From: Bernardetiaceae bacterium
GTDB lineage: Bacteria; Bacteroidota; Bacteroidia; Cytophagales; Thermoflexibacteraceae
Reading direction: 5' to 3'
Assembly: GCA_025454895.1 (NCBI GenBank)
Contig: JALONO010000037.1
Coordinates: forward strand, 1-55,074
DNA: 55,074 nt
Part shown: positions 8,090-17,166 of the stretch, piece after piece
Layout: each line of letters starts with the position of its first letter
Numbering within the stretch: the stretch's first letter is position 1
Program-made: the position numbers and the translations under genes
Notes under the pieces: model-generated
The model's database searches: none
What the model saw: the letters and a program-made list of their open reading frames with translations, nothing else
What the model was told of the DNA's origin: nothing

Positions 8090-9370
8090 ATGAAAACCGC
8101 CTCTTTGTGCCTACTGGGCCTCAGCCTTGCGTTCAGCAGCCTGGCCCAAACCCGCAACGATAGCCTCACCTTCCTGTTCCGCCAGTTGGGTGCCAACCTG
8201 GAGCATATCCGCCGGATGGAAGCCCAGCGCCGGGCCGATAGCCTCCGCATTGCCGAATTGCAAAAGAACCTGAGCGACCAAGCCAGCAACTTTAGCACCA
8301 CCGTGAGCGCGGTGGACATGCGCGTCAAAGAGTTTGACCAGCGCATGAAAATCACCGACCGCGACCGGTACGCCATCATCAGCAAAAACCTGGTGAACTC
8401 GGTGGAACTGTTCGACATGCTCAACCAACGGCTCAATATTTTGGAGGCCATCAACCAAATTGAAGACTACCAGGCCCTGATCATCAACCTGAACAACCCA
8501 GCCAACGAGGACCTGGGCTTCTCCTACAATAAAAAGGTGAACCTGCTCATGGACCAGTATATTGCCGCCAACACCGGCCGCGACCGCAGCAAAATTCTGA
8601 CTGCGGCCAAGGTGGTGCTGGAAAACCCGCTGGTGAGCACCGTGGCCGGGCCGGTGGGTGCCCCCATTTTGGGAGTGAGCAATGCCCTGCTCAGCTTTGC
8701 TACCACCCTGTTTGTCAACCGAAAAGACGTGCCGGAGGAGAACCTCGTCAAATTCCGCGACGAGGTGAACAAATACACCCAATACTACGTGCGGCTCAAC
8801 GAACTGAACCGTAACTTTTCCGTCAACCTCAACAACTACCAATTGCAAACCGCTAACCTGCAAACCAAGCTCAAGGAGTTTGTGGTGCAAAACGTGCAGG
8901 CCACCGGCGGCCGGCTAGACCCCAACGAGGAGAAACGCCAGGCCAACACCGCCGCCTACGTAACCAGCCTGCTCAACACCTACAACGCCAACAGCATCCG
9001 CAATTATTTGGGCACGTTGGAGCGTAATGCCCTGGAAAACAACCAGGTAAACTACAACAAACTGGTGCGCAGCGGCAACCTGGTCGACATGAACAAGCGC
9101 GTGGGCGAGGTCATTTTTCTCTACAAAGAATTTGAGTACTTGTACTCGCAGTACATTTCGGCCCTAGATAAAAACAACCGCGAAATGGTGCTGGTGCTCC
9201 AAGAAGTAATGGCCAACAAGCTCAGCGACGACGACAATAAGGTACGCCAGCAAATGGCCCGGCTGGAAAAAGAAAAGAACTCCGCCGTGGAGGCCATCAA
9301 CAAGGCCATCAACCTGCCCCGGATGAAAGCCGTGGTGGATCAGTTGGATACCTTCTACCCATCGTTGTAG
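8090..9370 (+). CDS. Secreted alpha-helical protein of unknown function
   Basis: A 426-residue protein beginning at the ATG at 8090 with a clean Sec signal ([20 protein letters not shown]). The longer reading from 7916 is upstream leader. The mature part is almost wholly helical. Residues 35-80 look like a coiled coil ([20 protein letters not shown]), and the last 90 residues contain another highly charged helix. A central Gly/Pro/Ala stretch ([20 protein letters not shown], about residues 182-201) is hydrophobic enough to be a hairpin membrane insertion. I do not recognise a family. The helical-bundle layout with a central hydrophobic segment would also fit pore-forming helical proteins, but that is only a guess. 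Confidence 0.75.
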   Translation: MKTASLCLLGLSLAFSSLAQTRNDSLTFLFRQLGANLEHIRRMEAQRRADSLRIAELQKNLSDQASNFSTTVSAVDMRVKEFDQRMKITDRDRYAIISKNLVNSVELFDMLNQRLNILEAINQIEDYQALIINLNNPANEDLGFSYNKKVNLLMDQYIAANTGRDRSKILTAAKVVLENPLVSTVAGPVGAPILGVSNALLSFATTLFVNRKDVPEENLVKFRDEVNKYTQYYVRLNELNRNFSVNLNNYQLQTANLQTKLKEFVVQNVQATGGRLDPNEEKRQANTAAYVTSLLNTYNANSIRNYLGTLERNALENNQVNYNKLVRSGNLVDMNKRVGEVIFLYKEFEYLYSQYISALDKNNREMVLVLQEVMANKLSDDDNKVRQQMARLEKEKNSAVEAINKAINLPRMKAVVDQLDTFYPSL

Positions 9371-9421
9371 GCAAGCGGGGGCTACTGGCAGTGCCTTGGT
9401 CGCCCCGCAATTGCCCCCTAG

Positions 9422-9451
9422 TTTGAAATGCAGGCTAAACGGCTATTTTTG
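9422..9451 (+). promoter_or_regulatory. Bacteroidota-type promoter of sucD
   Basis: TTTG at 9422-9425 and TATTTTTG at 9444-9451 (matching TAnnTTTG) are separated by 18 bp, 25 bp before the start codon. Confidence 0.6.
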
Positions 9452-9476
9452 CGCCGTTCAATCCCAACCCGAAAAC

Positions 9477-10370
9477 ATGAGCGTTTTAGTCAACAAAGAT
9501 TCCCGGGTGATCGTGCAGGGCTTCACCGGCAACGAAGGCACTTTCCACGGTGGCCAAATGATCGAGTACGGTACCAACGTGGTAGGCGGTGTAACGCCGG
9601 GCAAGGGCGGCCACCCGCACGAAAAACTGGGCAAGCCAGTGTTCAACACCGTGCGCGAGGCCGTGGAAGCCACCGGGGCCAACGTGTCCATCATTTTTGT
9701 GCCCCCGGCCTTTGCGGCCGACGCGATCATGGAAGCCGCCGACGCCGGGATTAAGGTCATCATCTGCATTACCGAGGGCATCCCGGTCAAAGACATGATG
9801 CACGTGAAGCACTACCTCAAAGACCACCACTGCCGCCTCATTGGCCCCAACTGCCCCGGAGTAATCACGGCAGGCGAGGCCAAAATCGGGATCATGCCCG
9901 GCTTTATTTTCAAGCCGGGGCGCATCGGGGTGGTGTCTAAATCGGGCACGCTCACGTATGAGGCCGTGGACCAGCTCACCAAGGCCGGGTTGGGGCAGTC
10001 CACCTGCATCGGTATCGGGGGCGACCCCATCATCGGCACCACCACCAAAGAAGCCGTGGAACTGCTTATGAACGACCCCGACACCGACGGGATCGTGATG
10101 ATTGGCGAGATTGGCGGGGGCATGGAAGCCGAGGCCGCCCGCTGGATCGAGGCCGAACGGGCCGCCGGGCGGGCCAACAAACCCGTGGTGGGCTTTATTG
10201 CGGGCCAAACCGCGCCTCCGGGCCGCCGGATGGGCCATGCCGGGGCCATCATCGGCGGGGCCGACGACACGGCGGAGGCCAAAATGAAGATCATGGCCGG
10301 TTGCGGCATCCACGTGGTGGACACGCCCGCCCACATTGGCGAGACGATGCTGGCCGCCCTGAAGAAATAA
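9477..10370 (+). CDS. sucD: Succinate--CoA ligase, alpha subunit
   Basis: Cytosolic TCA-cycle enzyme subunit that forms the phosphohistidine intermediate and binds CoA. It is 297 residues from the ATG at 9477. The CoA-binding Rossmann start is [11 protein letters not shown], and the active-site His254 is in [18 protein letters not shown] and SKSGTLTYE are family hallmarks. The beta subunit gene (sucC) is not next to it, so the two subunits are made from separate loci. It has its own promoter and a strong terminator. Confidence 0.96.
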   Translation: MSVLVNKDSRVIVQGFTGNEGTFHGGQMIEYGTNVVGGVTPGKGGHPHEKLGKPVFNTVREAVEATGANVSIIFVPPAFAADAIMEAADAGIKVIICITEGIPVKDMMHVKHYLKDHHCRLIGPNCPGVITAGEAKIGIMPGFIFKPGRIGVVSKSGTLTYEAVDQLTKAGLGQSTCIGIGGDPIIGTTTKEAVELLMNDPDTDGIVMIGEIGGGMEAEAARWIEAERAAGRANKPVVGFIAGQTAPPGRRMGHAGAIIGGADDTAEAKMKIMAGCGIHVVDTPAHIGETMLAALKK

Positions 10371-10383
10371 CGCTACTTATACC

Positions 10384-10418
10384 GCCCGCCTGCCCGGAGT
10401 TGGGTGGGCGGGTTTTTT
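10384..10418 (+). terminator. Rho-independent terminator of sucD
   Basis: A GC-rich stem (CCCGCC with GGCGGG plus further pairs) around a short loop, followed by TTTTTT, 14 bp after the sucD stop. Confidence 0.85.
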
Positions 10419-10592
10419 GTGGGGGGAATACAACAGTCGCAATGTGGTAAATAGATTCTTTAGGATAAATTTGCCAACTTACGTTAATCCATTTAATACC
10501 GAGTTCGCGGGTACAGGGATTAAATGTGTGGCAATTGGACTGTCTACAAGTGCCCTCGGCTTAAGAACTCACACGGAATTAATTCTTACAAT

Positions 10593-11477
10593 ATGTTTTA
10601 CAGGCGCAAACTTATTCTGGCCTTATTGCAAATTTTTGAGGGAAAAATAGATAAAATCAGCCTACAAAAACTGTTTTTTATATTTTCGCAGCGGCAAAGC
10701 AAAGCGGAATACGATTTTATTCCCTACTTATACGGATGCTTTTCTTATTCCTTGAATGCCGACTTGGTGGTTATGGTCAAAAAAGATTTGATATTAGAAA
10801 CCCACAACCATTTCATCAGCAAAGAGAACGAAGATTACCTTGGCAAAATAAAAGCTCTTGACCAAGAAATACTTAAAGAAGTTAAAAGCCTTCATGGAAA
10901 GAAAGATGCGAATGAATTAATGAAGTATACTTATATCAATTTCCCTTACTGGGCAATTAAAAGCCGCAAGGCAAAGCAAATATTATCGCCAAAGGAATAT
11001 AATAAAGTACAACAAAGTAAACCAAGAAGCGTAGAAACAGCTTTATTCACCATAGGCTATGAAGGAATTTCATTGGAAGAGTATTTAAACCGTCTAATCA
11101 AAAATGACATAAAAGTTTTGGTGGATGTACGAAGTAATCCATTGAGTATGAAGTACGGATTTAGCAAAAGCCAGCTAGAACGCTATTGTTCAAGTCTGAA
11201 TATTGGTTATATTCATTTTCCTGAGGTTGGAATACAGTCCAAACAACGTCAGCAACTATATTCACAAGCTGATTATGACAGATTGTTTGATACCTATCGT
11301 CAAAATAACTTACCTAAAACAACTGCTTCGCAATTAAGTATCTTAAGCCTACTTAAGGAGCATCATCGGATTGCATTAACTTGTTTTGAGGCGAATATCT
11401 GCCAGTGTCATCGTAAACACTTAGCTGAAGCAATACAGAATTTACCTGATTTTAAGTACAAGGTTATTCATATTTGA
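10593..11477 (+). CDS. DUF488 protein with Panacea-like N-terminal domain
   Basis: A 294-residue two-part protein; the ATG at 10593 is chosen because the family-like sequence begins there. Residues 1-110 resemble winged-helix Panacea/SocA-type domains: LQKLFFIFSQ, then YDFIPYLYGCFSYSLNADL. Residues of about 152-294 are a DUF488 domain: FTIGYEGISLEEYLNRL, VLVDVRSNPLSMKYGFSKSQ, and the conserved Cys/His end CFEANICQCHRKHLAEA. DUF488 function is not established. The Panacea resemblance is my inference from pattern. The gene is visibly AT-rich against its neighbours and is followed after 1 bp by its partner, so the pair is translationally coupled and probably horizontally acquired. Confidence 0.8.
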   Translation: MFYRRKLILALLQIFEGKIDKISLQKLFFIFSQRQSKAEYDFIPYLYGCFSYSLNADLVVMVKKDLILETHNHFISKENEDYLGKIKALDQEILKEVKSLHGKKDANELMKYTYINFPYWAIKSRKAKQILSPKEYNKVQQSKPRSVETALFTIGYEGISLEEYLNRLIKNDIKVLVDVRSNPLSMKYGFSKSQLERYCSSLNIGYIHFPEVGIQSKQRQQLYSQADYDRLFDTYRQNNLPKTTASQLSILSLLKEHHRIALTCFEANICQCHRKHLAEAIQNLPDFKYKVIHI

Positions 11478-11478
11478 A

Positions 11479-12306
11479 ATGGCATTAACAAAAGTTCTTA
11501 TTACAGTAAAGACATATCCTACAATCTCAACCAAGTATGAGGAATTGGTATGTACAGCAGGGTTTCTTGAAAATGGTTCTTGGATTAGGATTTATCCTAT
11601 CTCTTTTCGCAAAAAGTCTTATGAAGAGCAGTATAAAAAGTACGATTGGATTGAACTTGACCTGGTGAAAAATGAGGGAGACTTTCGCCCTGAAAGTTAC
11701 AGACCTAGGTCTCACGAAGGCGAGATAAAAATAACTGGCCACCTTGATACAAAGAACAATTGGGTAGAAAGGAAAAAAGTAGTGTTGAGTGGGAAAATTT
11801 ATACAGATCTAGCAGCGTTGATCAACGAGGCTAAAGATAAAAAAATCTGCACGTCTTTAGCAATATTTAAACCTTACAAAATTTTGGATTTTACTGTTGA
11901 AGCTACGGATCGCGAATGGGACAAAGCTAGATTGGCAAAATTAGAAGCAGAGAGACAGCAAGGTAATTTGTTTAAACAACCCGAAAATCCATTTGAAGTT
12001 GTGAAAAAATTGCCTTATAAGTTTAGCTATGTGTTTGAAGATGTGCAAGGTAAGCGCAGCAAACTCATGATTGAAGACTGGGAAATTGGTGCCCTTTACT
12101 GGAATTGTCTAGCGGCTCACAAGGGGAATGAAAAAATGGCCGTTGTAGATGTGAAGAGAAAATATTTTGATGACTTTGCTAAAACGAAAGACTTACATTT
12201 CTATCTAGGAACACTCTACGAAAGTCATGCTAAGAATTACCCTAACCCTTTTGCGATCATTGGCACATTTCATCCAAAAATAGATATACAGCCATCACTC
12301 TTTTAA
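11479..12306 (+). CDS. Unknown partner of the DUF488 gene
   Basis: A 275-residue soluble protein whose ATG lies 1 bp after the stop of the DUF488 gene. The N-terminal 75 residues look conserved in style (KVLITVKTYPTISTKYEELV, then GSWIRIYPISFRKK, then KYDWIELDL). It then has a helix rich in charge (residues 150-170) and a C-terminal region with a DLHFYLGT strand and a Pro-rich end. No signal peptide or membrane segment is seen. I do not recognise the family. I have an impression that such proteins recur beside DUF488-type proteins, but this cannot be checked here. The coupling suggests a two-component complex. AT-rich like its partner. Confidence 0.7.
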   Translation: MALTKVLITVKTYPTISTKYEELVCTAGFLENGSWIRIYPISFRKKSYEEQYKKYDWIELDLVKNEGDFRPESYRPRSHEGEIKITGHLDTKNNWVERKKVVLSGKIYTDLAALINEAKDKKICTSLAIFKPYKILDFTVEATDREWDKARLAKLEAERQQGNLFKQPENPFEVVKKLPYKFSYVFEDVQGKRSKLMIEDWEIGALYWNCLAAHKGNEKMAVVDVKRKYFDDFAKTKDLHFYLGTLYESHAKNYPNPFAIIGTFHPKIDIQPSLF

Positions 12307-12335
12307 TTCTTAAACAGTTACAATTCACTCTCCCC

Positions 12336-12971
12336 TCACCCCCGCCCAAACCGCATAAAATTGAGTAGCAACCCGTAGCTGAACACCAGCAGGGCCGTAT
12401 GCAGGGCCACAAACACGAGGGCACCGGGCCGTTGGGCCAAATCTAGCAAGTCGGCCAGGAGGCGCCGGCCCAGGTAAATGCCCACCCCGGCCAGCAGCAA
12501 GCAGGCCAAGCTCAGGCCATAGCTGAGCCACCGAGGCAGGTAGCGTGCCCACTGCTGCTGCATCAGGTACAACGAAAACAGCCCGCACAGCAAGCCCGAA
12601 AAGGCAAACCCGAAGATCATGGCCACATCGTACCAGTAAGGCATCAGTTTGTCCTTGCGGATGTGGACCAGGTCGGTGATCAGGTACGGCGCATTGGGGA
12701 AAAACAGTAGCCAAAGCGCGAACAGCGGCCCCAACAAGGCCAGGTGCAGCCATTTGTAGCGGTAAACGGTGGCGGCCAGCAGGGCCACCCCCAGGGGCAC
12801 CCAAGCCAGAAACAAGTTCCACCGGAACGCCCGGTGGAAGGTAGAACCGGTGTGGTCCATCCGAAAGGCCAGCAACGCCAGCACAAACGCCGATAGCAAG
12901 GCCAGCAGCAACACCGTGCGCACAATAGGCCCCGCAGGCAATCGGGCCGGGTTGGTGAGGGAGTGGGTCAT
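12336..12971 (-). CDS. DUF1361 membrane protein
   Basis: A 211-residue protein with about six or seven membrane helices. The DUF1361 signature is clear: FRWNLFLAWVPLGVALL followed by LWLLFFPNAPYLITDLVHI. It ends in a small cytoplasmic tail (LNFMRFGRG). The start is taken as the ATG at 12971 (MTHSLTNP); an ATG at 13007 would add 12 residues. Function of the family is unknown. It converges on the DUF488 cassette and diverges from the TMEM220-like gene across about 130 bp. Confidence 0.85.
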   Translation of the reverse strand: MTHSLTNPARLPAGPIVRTVLLLALLSAFVLALLAFRMDHTGSTFHRAFRWNLFLAWVPLGVALLAATVYRYKWLHLALLGPLFALWLLFFPNAPYLITDLVHIRKDKLMPYWYDVAMIFGFAFSGLLCGLFSLYLMQQQWARYLPRWLSYGLSLACLLLAGVGIYLGRRLLADLLDLAQRPGALVFVALHTALLVFSYGLLLNFMRFGRG

Positions 12972-13046
12972 GGCATTAATAGAATTTGAATGGTCAGGCG
13001 GGGTCATCAACCTGCTGTTTTTCAAGAGATTAGTCCAGAAAAATAC

Positions 13047-13080
13047 TTTGGCCAACTAAACTGGGCCGTTGTTAATTTTG
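13047..13080 (+). promoter_or_regulatory. Promoter of the TMEM220-like gene
   Basis: TTTG at 13047-13050 and TAATTTTG at 13073-13080 are 22 bp apart, ending 20 bp before the ATG at 13101. Confidence 0.5.
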
Positions 13081-13100
13081 CCCCGACTAACTTGTACGTT

Positions 13101-13469
13101 ATGAGCCGCAAAATTGTTAGCCTGGGGCTGGCCTTATTGTTCACCTTGTTCGCGGGGTTCCAGTACAACGACCCCGACCCGTGGCTTTGGATCGTCATTT
13201 ATGGGTATGTGGCCGTGGTTGGGTTTTTGGCGGCGGCGGGCAAGTACTGGATGTTCAGCATCACTTTGGGCCTGGGGGCCTACCTGGCCGGCCTGGTGTA
13301 CCTGGCCCCCAGCGTGTACGAGTGGCTCACCCACCACCGCAACGTGAGCCTGCTCTACGGCATGGCCCCTGACCGGCCTTACATCGAGCAGTCGCGCGAG
13401 TGCGGGGGCCTGCTCATCGCTTTTTTGGGGATGCTCTACTTTTACCGGGGGGCCAAGCAGGCTGGTTAG
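13101..13469 (+). CDS. TMEM220-family small membrane protein
   Basis: A 122-residue protein with four hydrophobic helices. The signature FQYNDPDPWLWIVIYGY after the first helix identifies the transmembrane-220 family, which is found in bacteria and eukaryotes and has no known activity. The start at 13101 (MSRKIVSLG) follows a promoter-like sequence. A conserved-looking SRECGGLL precedes the last helix. Convergent with the PaiB-like gene, 13 bp between stops. Confidence 0.8.
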   Translation: MSRKIVSLGLALLFTLFAGFQYNDPDPWLWIVIYGYVAVVGFLAAAGKYWMFSITLGLGAYLAGLVYLAPSVYEWLTHHRNVSLLYGMAPDRPYIEQSRECGGLLIAFLGMLYFYRGAKQAG

Positions 13470-13482
13470 GCCCGGCCGCGCC

Positions 13483-14112
13483 TTATTGGTGGCCGTGCTG
13501 GCGCATCAGTTCGGCTACGGCGGCGGCTTGGGCATCGCCCTGGGCGGCCAATTGTTCCGTAACCAGGCGGTGGTTCTCCGCGTCGCGGTTTTGGGACAGT
13601 TTGTAAGTGGCCTGCACCTGCGTAATGGCCAACCGAAAACCCACCAGCCCCCGCACTTCGCGCTCGTAAAATTGCGGGGTTAGGCCCGCCACCGAAACGG
13701 GTTGGGGGTTACCCGCTTCGTATTTATCCACCATCCGGCCCAGCATTTGGCGCAGGGCGGCAGGCTCCTGTACCAAGTGGAGGGTGCCGTACACGTGTAC
13801 GGCCAGGTAGTTCCAAGTAGGCACGTTTTCGTGGTTGTACCAACTCGACGAAATGTAAGCATGGGGGCCGGGGAAAATCGCCAGCCCGGTTGAGCCATCG
13901 GCCCAGGCCCGCCACTGGGGGTTGGCCCGGGCTACGTGGCCCTCTAGTTCCCATTCTTCTGGCCCAATGGCCCGCAAAAAAAGCGGCAAATGCGTGGCCA
14001 CGGGCTGGCTTTGGGCAACATCGTGGCTCACCAAAATCCCGAACCCATTCTCCTCGATGAATTTACTCACCTGGGCCCAATCGTGGTTTTGAAAATACTT
14101 AGGGGTGTACAT
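13483..14112 (-). CDS. PaiB-like FMN-binding protein
   Basis: A 209-residue protein of the FMN-binding negative transcriptional regulator (PaiB) family, with the split-barrel flavin-binding fold. Diagnostic stretches are MYTPKYF at the start, ATHLPLFL, VARANPQWRAW, FPGPHAYISSSWY and VPTWNYLAVHVYG. In Bacillus PaiB represses protease and sporulation genes; in most genomes the real role is a flavin-dependent or haem-degrading-like activity that is not defined. The start at 14112 is preferred, as the ten residues upstream are unlike the family. Confidence 0.9.
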   Translation of the reverse strand: MYTPKYFQNHDWAQVSKFIEENGFGILVSHDVAQSQPVATHLPLFLRAIGPEEWELEGHVARANPQWRAWADGSTGLAIFPGPHAYISSSWYNHENVPTWNYLAVHVYGTLHLVQEPAALRQMLGRMVDKYEAGNPQPVSVAGLTPQFYEREVRGLVGFRLAITQVQATYKLSQNRDAENHRLVTEQLAAQGDAQAAAVAELMRQHGHQ

Positions 14113-14190
14113 GGCCAACAAACAGCTATAAAATTGCCTCAAAATAATGCCGAAACCAAACTCGGATTACTGGTTTTCTGTCTTCTAAAA

Positions 14191-14266
14191 CAGTACTAAA
14201 AATAAATAGAAATTGTGGGGTTTTGTAATATAAATACTTGATAATCAATCAAAAAAAACCTTTTAA
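14191..14266 (+). repeat. Possible diverged copy of the dispersed repeat
   Basis: The gap holds ACTAAAAATAAATAG, then a block containing CTTGATAATCAATC and AACCTTTTAATGA, in the order seen in the ~100-bp repeat family but with many mismatches. Treated as uncertain. Confidence 0.3.
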
Positions 14267-14343
14267 TGATAGCGGGTTTGAAAATGGAAGACGAGTTGGT
14301 TAAAGAAAACGGATAGAAAAATCCCCCCGCAAAACTCCGGCCG

Positions 14344-15582
14344 TTAACTAGCCGCCACCGGGTGCGCGGGCGGGCGCACATAACCGTGCAGGTAGGCGAA
14401 GCGGGGCCGCAATTGGCCGCTTTGGGCAATGGTGGCCCGGGCAATCAAGCCGGTGGCATCGTGGGCCAATTGGGGCAAAACTTTGGTTACGAGCACGTGG
14501 CCAAAATCTTCCGAGGCATCGCGGGGCAACTCGCCGGGCAGGTTGTCGATGGCCATCACGGTAACGTTGTGCTCGCGGCTAAAGGGCGGCTCCTCCCGCT
14601 CGGCGTGGGGGTTGTAGTCGTACACCGGCTCGGCGATTTTGGAGGCCCGTACCGTGCTGGGGATCGAGCCCTCGATGTCGCACGTAATATCGGCAATGAC
14701 CCGGATGCCAAACTGGGGGTGGCGCATTTGGGCTTTGGTGAACAGCACCGGGGCTTCCGGGTGCCAGTAAGCCGCGGCCAGCAGCAGGTGGGTAGCTTGG
14801 GCAAAGGGCCAAAACTCGCCCGTAAAATCGGCCGGGCGGCGGTAAAACTCCTCGGCCACAAAGGGCTTGCCGTGGCGGTGGCGGTGGTAGTGGTGCGAGT
14901 TGAGTTGGGTGTACACTGGCCGACCGGCCGGGGTTTGGCGCAGGTATTCGGCTGGCTCTACCCGGTGGATGCCCAGGGCCTCCAGCAGTTGCAACGCGCC
15001 CTTGGCCACCCGGCCCCCGCCGGTGAGGGCAATTTTAAAGGGCGGCAATTCCAGGTTTTTCACCAACTCAAAAAGGGCGTGGCGGTCTTTGAGGTGGTGG
15101 GCCCGGGGCAAGTCGAAGTGGCCGTACCGCTGGCCGTAAGCCCACAGCCCGTTATAGGCCCCCACCAGCCCGGCGTAATGGCCAAACGCGAGAATGCGCG
15201 CGCCCGCCTCGTCGGTAAGGGTTTCGTAGTCCACCAGGCGGATGCCCCGGTCCAGCACCGCCTGCAAAAGGGCCTGGTTATGAGGCTGTTTCTTGATGGT
15301 ATGCGAAAAAAACAGGTAGATTTTTTCCGGGATCAATTGGTCCACCGGCACTTCCTTGATGCCCAGCAGCACGTCGCAATGGCTGAGGTCCTCGGTTAGG
15401 GGCAAGCCTAGGGCCGCATACTCGGCATCGGCAAAGCAGCGGATGGGGCTGGGCTGTACGTACACCTCCACGGGCCCGCTTGCCCACGTGGCCTGAGTGA
15501 GCGCGTAGGCTTGCGCGGGGGTGAGGGGCGCCCGGCGGTCGGGCGGGTTTTTGCCTTCGCGGATCAGGCCAATCTTCATCAT
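14344..15582 (-). CDS. Alanine dehydrogenase / saccharopine dehydrogenase-like NAD(P) enzyme
   Basis: A 412-residue protein of the AlaDh/PNT and lysine-ketoglutarate-reductase superfamily. The N-terminal half (IGLIREGKNPPDRRAPLTP) is typical of the substrate domain. A nucleotide-binding turn (ALTGGGRVAKGALQLL) begins near residue 183. The stretch ITCDIEGSIPSTVRAS with PVYDYNPHA matches the saccharopine (lysine-forming) dehydrogenase branch better than alanine dehydrogenase. The reaction could be saccharopine formation from lysine and 2-oxoglutarate, or a related amino-acid oxidation. No lysine-pathway neighbour is present. ATG codons at 15582 and 15579 are equally possible starts. Confidence 0.8.
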   Translation of the reverse strand: MMKIGLIREGKNPPDRRAPLTPAQAYALTQATWASGPVEVYVQPSPIRCFADAEYAALGLPLTEDLSHCDVLLGIKEVPVDQLIPEKIYLFFSHTIKKQPHNQALLQAVLDRGIRLVDYETLTDEAGARILAFGHYAGLVGAYNGLWAYGQRYGHFDLPRAHHLKDRHALFELVKNLELPPFKIALTGGGRVAKGALQLLEALGIHRVEPAEYLRQTPAGRPVYTQLNSHHYHRHRHGKPFVAEEFYRRPADFTGEFWPFAQATHLLLAAAYWHPEAPVLFTKAQMRHPQFGIRVIADITCDIEGSIPSTVRASKIAEPVYDYNPHAEREEPPFSREHNVTVMAIDNLPGELPRDASEDFGHVLVTKVLPQLAHDATGLIARATIAQSGQLRPRFAYLHGYVRPPAHPVAAS

Positions 15583-15616
15583 GCTTTACAAAAAGGGGCG
15601 GCTAAAGGCCGGGTGG

Positions 15617-16153
15617 TTAAGAGGAAATAGGTTGGTTGAGGAAAAAATGCCAGAGCACAATGCCGATGCTCACGCTGATGTTAAACGAATGCTTGGTGCC
15701 AAACTGGGGGATTTCCACGGCGGCTTGGCAGTGGGCAATGGCCGCGTCCGACACGCCAAATGCCTCGTTGCCAAATACTAGCGCATATTTTGTGCCGGGC
15801 TGGGGCCGGTATTGATCCAGCGGTTGGCTGGCCGTGGTTTGCTCCAGGGCCACGGGGCAAAACCCTTGGGCCTTGAGCTGGGCCAGCAGGGCGGCCGGGT
15901 CGGCGGCGTGCTCCCAAGGCACGGTTTGCTCGGCTCCCAGGGCGGTTTTGTGGATTTCGCGGTGGGGCGGCGTGGCCGTGATGCCAGTGAGGTACAGTTT
16001 GCCCACCCCAAAGGCATCGGCCGTGCGGAACGCCGACCCCACGTTGTGCATACTGCGCACGTTATCGAGCACCAGCACCAGCCCAGGGTTGGCCTGGGCC
16101 TGATAATGGCTGGCCGGGAGGCGGCCCAGTTCGTCCATGGTGAGCTTGCGCAT
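15617..16153 (-). CDS. TrmH/SpoU-family RNA 2'-O-methyltransferase
   Basis: A 178-residue SAM-dependent enzyme with the knotted SPOUT fold, acting on tRNA or rRNA. The three family motifs are visible: NVRSMHNVGSAFRTADAFGV (motif 1), LVFGNEAFGVS (motif 2) and IPQFGTKHSFNISVSIGI (motif 3). It has no N-terminal RNA-binding extension, so it is a minimal type. The ATG at 16153 is chosen. It is divergently transcribed from the TIGR02757 gene with 86 bp between starts. Confidence 0.92.
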   Translation of the reverse strand: MRKLTMDELGRLPASHYQAQANPGLVLVLDNVRSMHNVGSAFRTADAFGVGKLYLTGITATPPHREIHKTALGAEQTVPWEHAADPAALLAQLKAQGFCPVALEQTTASQPLDQYRPQPGTKYALVFGNEAFGVSDAAIAHCQAAVEIPQFGTKHSFNISVSIGIVLWHFFLNQPISS

Positions 16154-16239
16154 GGGTAAAATTTGCCGCAAAGGTAGCCCCGCCGGGCCGCAAGCCGAAA
16201 CCGAACGCCAAAGCCGCCGATCCGGCGTAACTTGCCCGC

Positions 16240-17022
16240 ATGAAACCGCCCTCGCTCAAAGATTTTTTGGAAGAAAAAGTGGCCCAGTACAACCAGCCCG
16301 GTTTTATCAAAGACGACCCCATCCTCATCCCCCACCAGTTTACCGCCCCGCCCGATATCGAGATCATGGGTTTTTTTGCCGCCGTGCTGGCCTGGGGGCA
16401 ACGGGGTACCATCATCAGCAAGTGCCAGCAACTGATCCAACTGTTTGATAACCAGCCACATCAATTCATACTACACCATTCCGCGCCCGACCTGAAGCCC
16501 TTGGCTCAGTTTTGCCACCGGACCTTCAATGGCACCGATTTGCTGTATTTCGTCCATTTTTTCCGGCAGTATTATCAACAGCATGCCTCGTTAGAGACTG
16601 CTTTTGCCCGCCACTTGGCCCCGGGGCACGCCACCGTAGAGGCGGCCCTGGCCGGGTTCCACCGCGATTTTTTTGCCTTGCCGGAAGCCCCGGCGCGCAC
16701 CCGCAAGCATGTGGCCACGCCCGCGCGCAAGGCCGCCTGCAAGCGGCTGTGCATGTACCTGCGCTGGATGGTGCGGCGCGACCCCGCCGGGGTCGACTTT
16801 GGTTTGTGGGCCCGCATTAGCCCGGCCCAACTGGTGTGCCCGCTGGACCTGCACGTGGAGCGCACCGCCCGCCGCTTGGGCCTGCTGGCCCGCCCCCAAA
16901 CCGACTGGCTCGCGGCCTTGGAACTCACCGCCCACCTGCGCCAGTTTGACCCGCAGGATCCCACCAAGTACGATTTCGCCCTCTTTGGCCTGGGCCTGGA
17001 AAACAGTAACCGCCGCCGCTAG
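16240..17022 (+). CDS. TIGR02757 / DUF2400 family protein
   Basis: A 260-residue cytosolic protein with all the marks of the TIGR02757 family: DDPILIPHQF, DIEIMGFFAAVLAWG, ACKRLCMYLRWMVRRD, GVDFGLW, CPLDLHVERTARRLGLL and DPTKYDFALFGLG. The layout suggests a helical helix-hairpin-helix fold like DNA glycosylases (the PlDlHV turn), though no activity is established. It is slightly shorter than some relatives because the C-terminus ends soon after FGLG. Start at the ATG at 16240. Confidence 0.9.
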   Translation: MKPPSLKDFLEEKVAQYNQPGFIKDDPILIPHQFTAPPDIEIMGFFAAVLAWGQRGTIISKCQQLIQLFDNQPHQFILHHSAPDLKPLAQFCHRTFNGTDLLYFVHFFRQYYQQHASLETAFARHLAPGHATVEAALAGFHRDFFALPEAPARTRKHVATPARKAACKRLCMYLRWMVRRDPAGVDFGLWARISPAQLVCPLDLHVERTARRLGLLARPQTDWLAALELTAHLRQFDPQDPTKYDFALFGLGLENSNRRR

Positions 17023-17050
17023 CGGGCCCGGTTTTTCTTTTACGCATAAA

Positions 17051-17147
17051 TACCAAAATCAAATGGAGATTGCGGATTGCTTATCTTACAAATAATTGAT
17101 AATCAAGCGAAAAAGTTACTCAATCAGGCAATCGTTAAGTCACTCTA
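17051..17147 (+). repeat. Dispersed intergenic repeat, copy 2
   Basis: It starts TACCAAAATCAAAT, holds AATTGATAATCAA in the centre and ends GCAATCGTTAAGTCACTCTA. It fills the gap between two convergent genes, 28 bp after one stop and 19 bp before the other. Confidence 0.9.
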
Positions 17148-17166
17148 GAAAAATGCGCCCTTGCTG

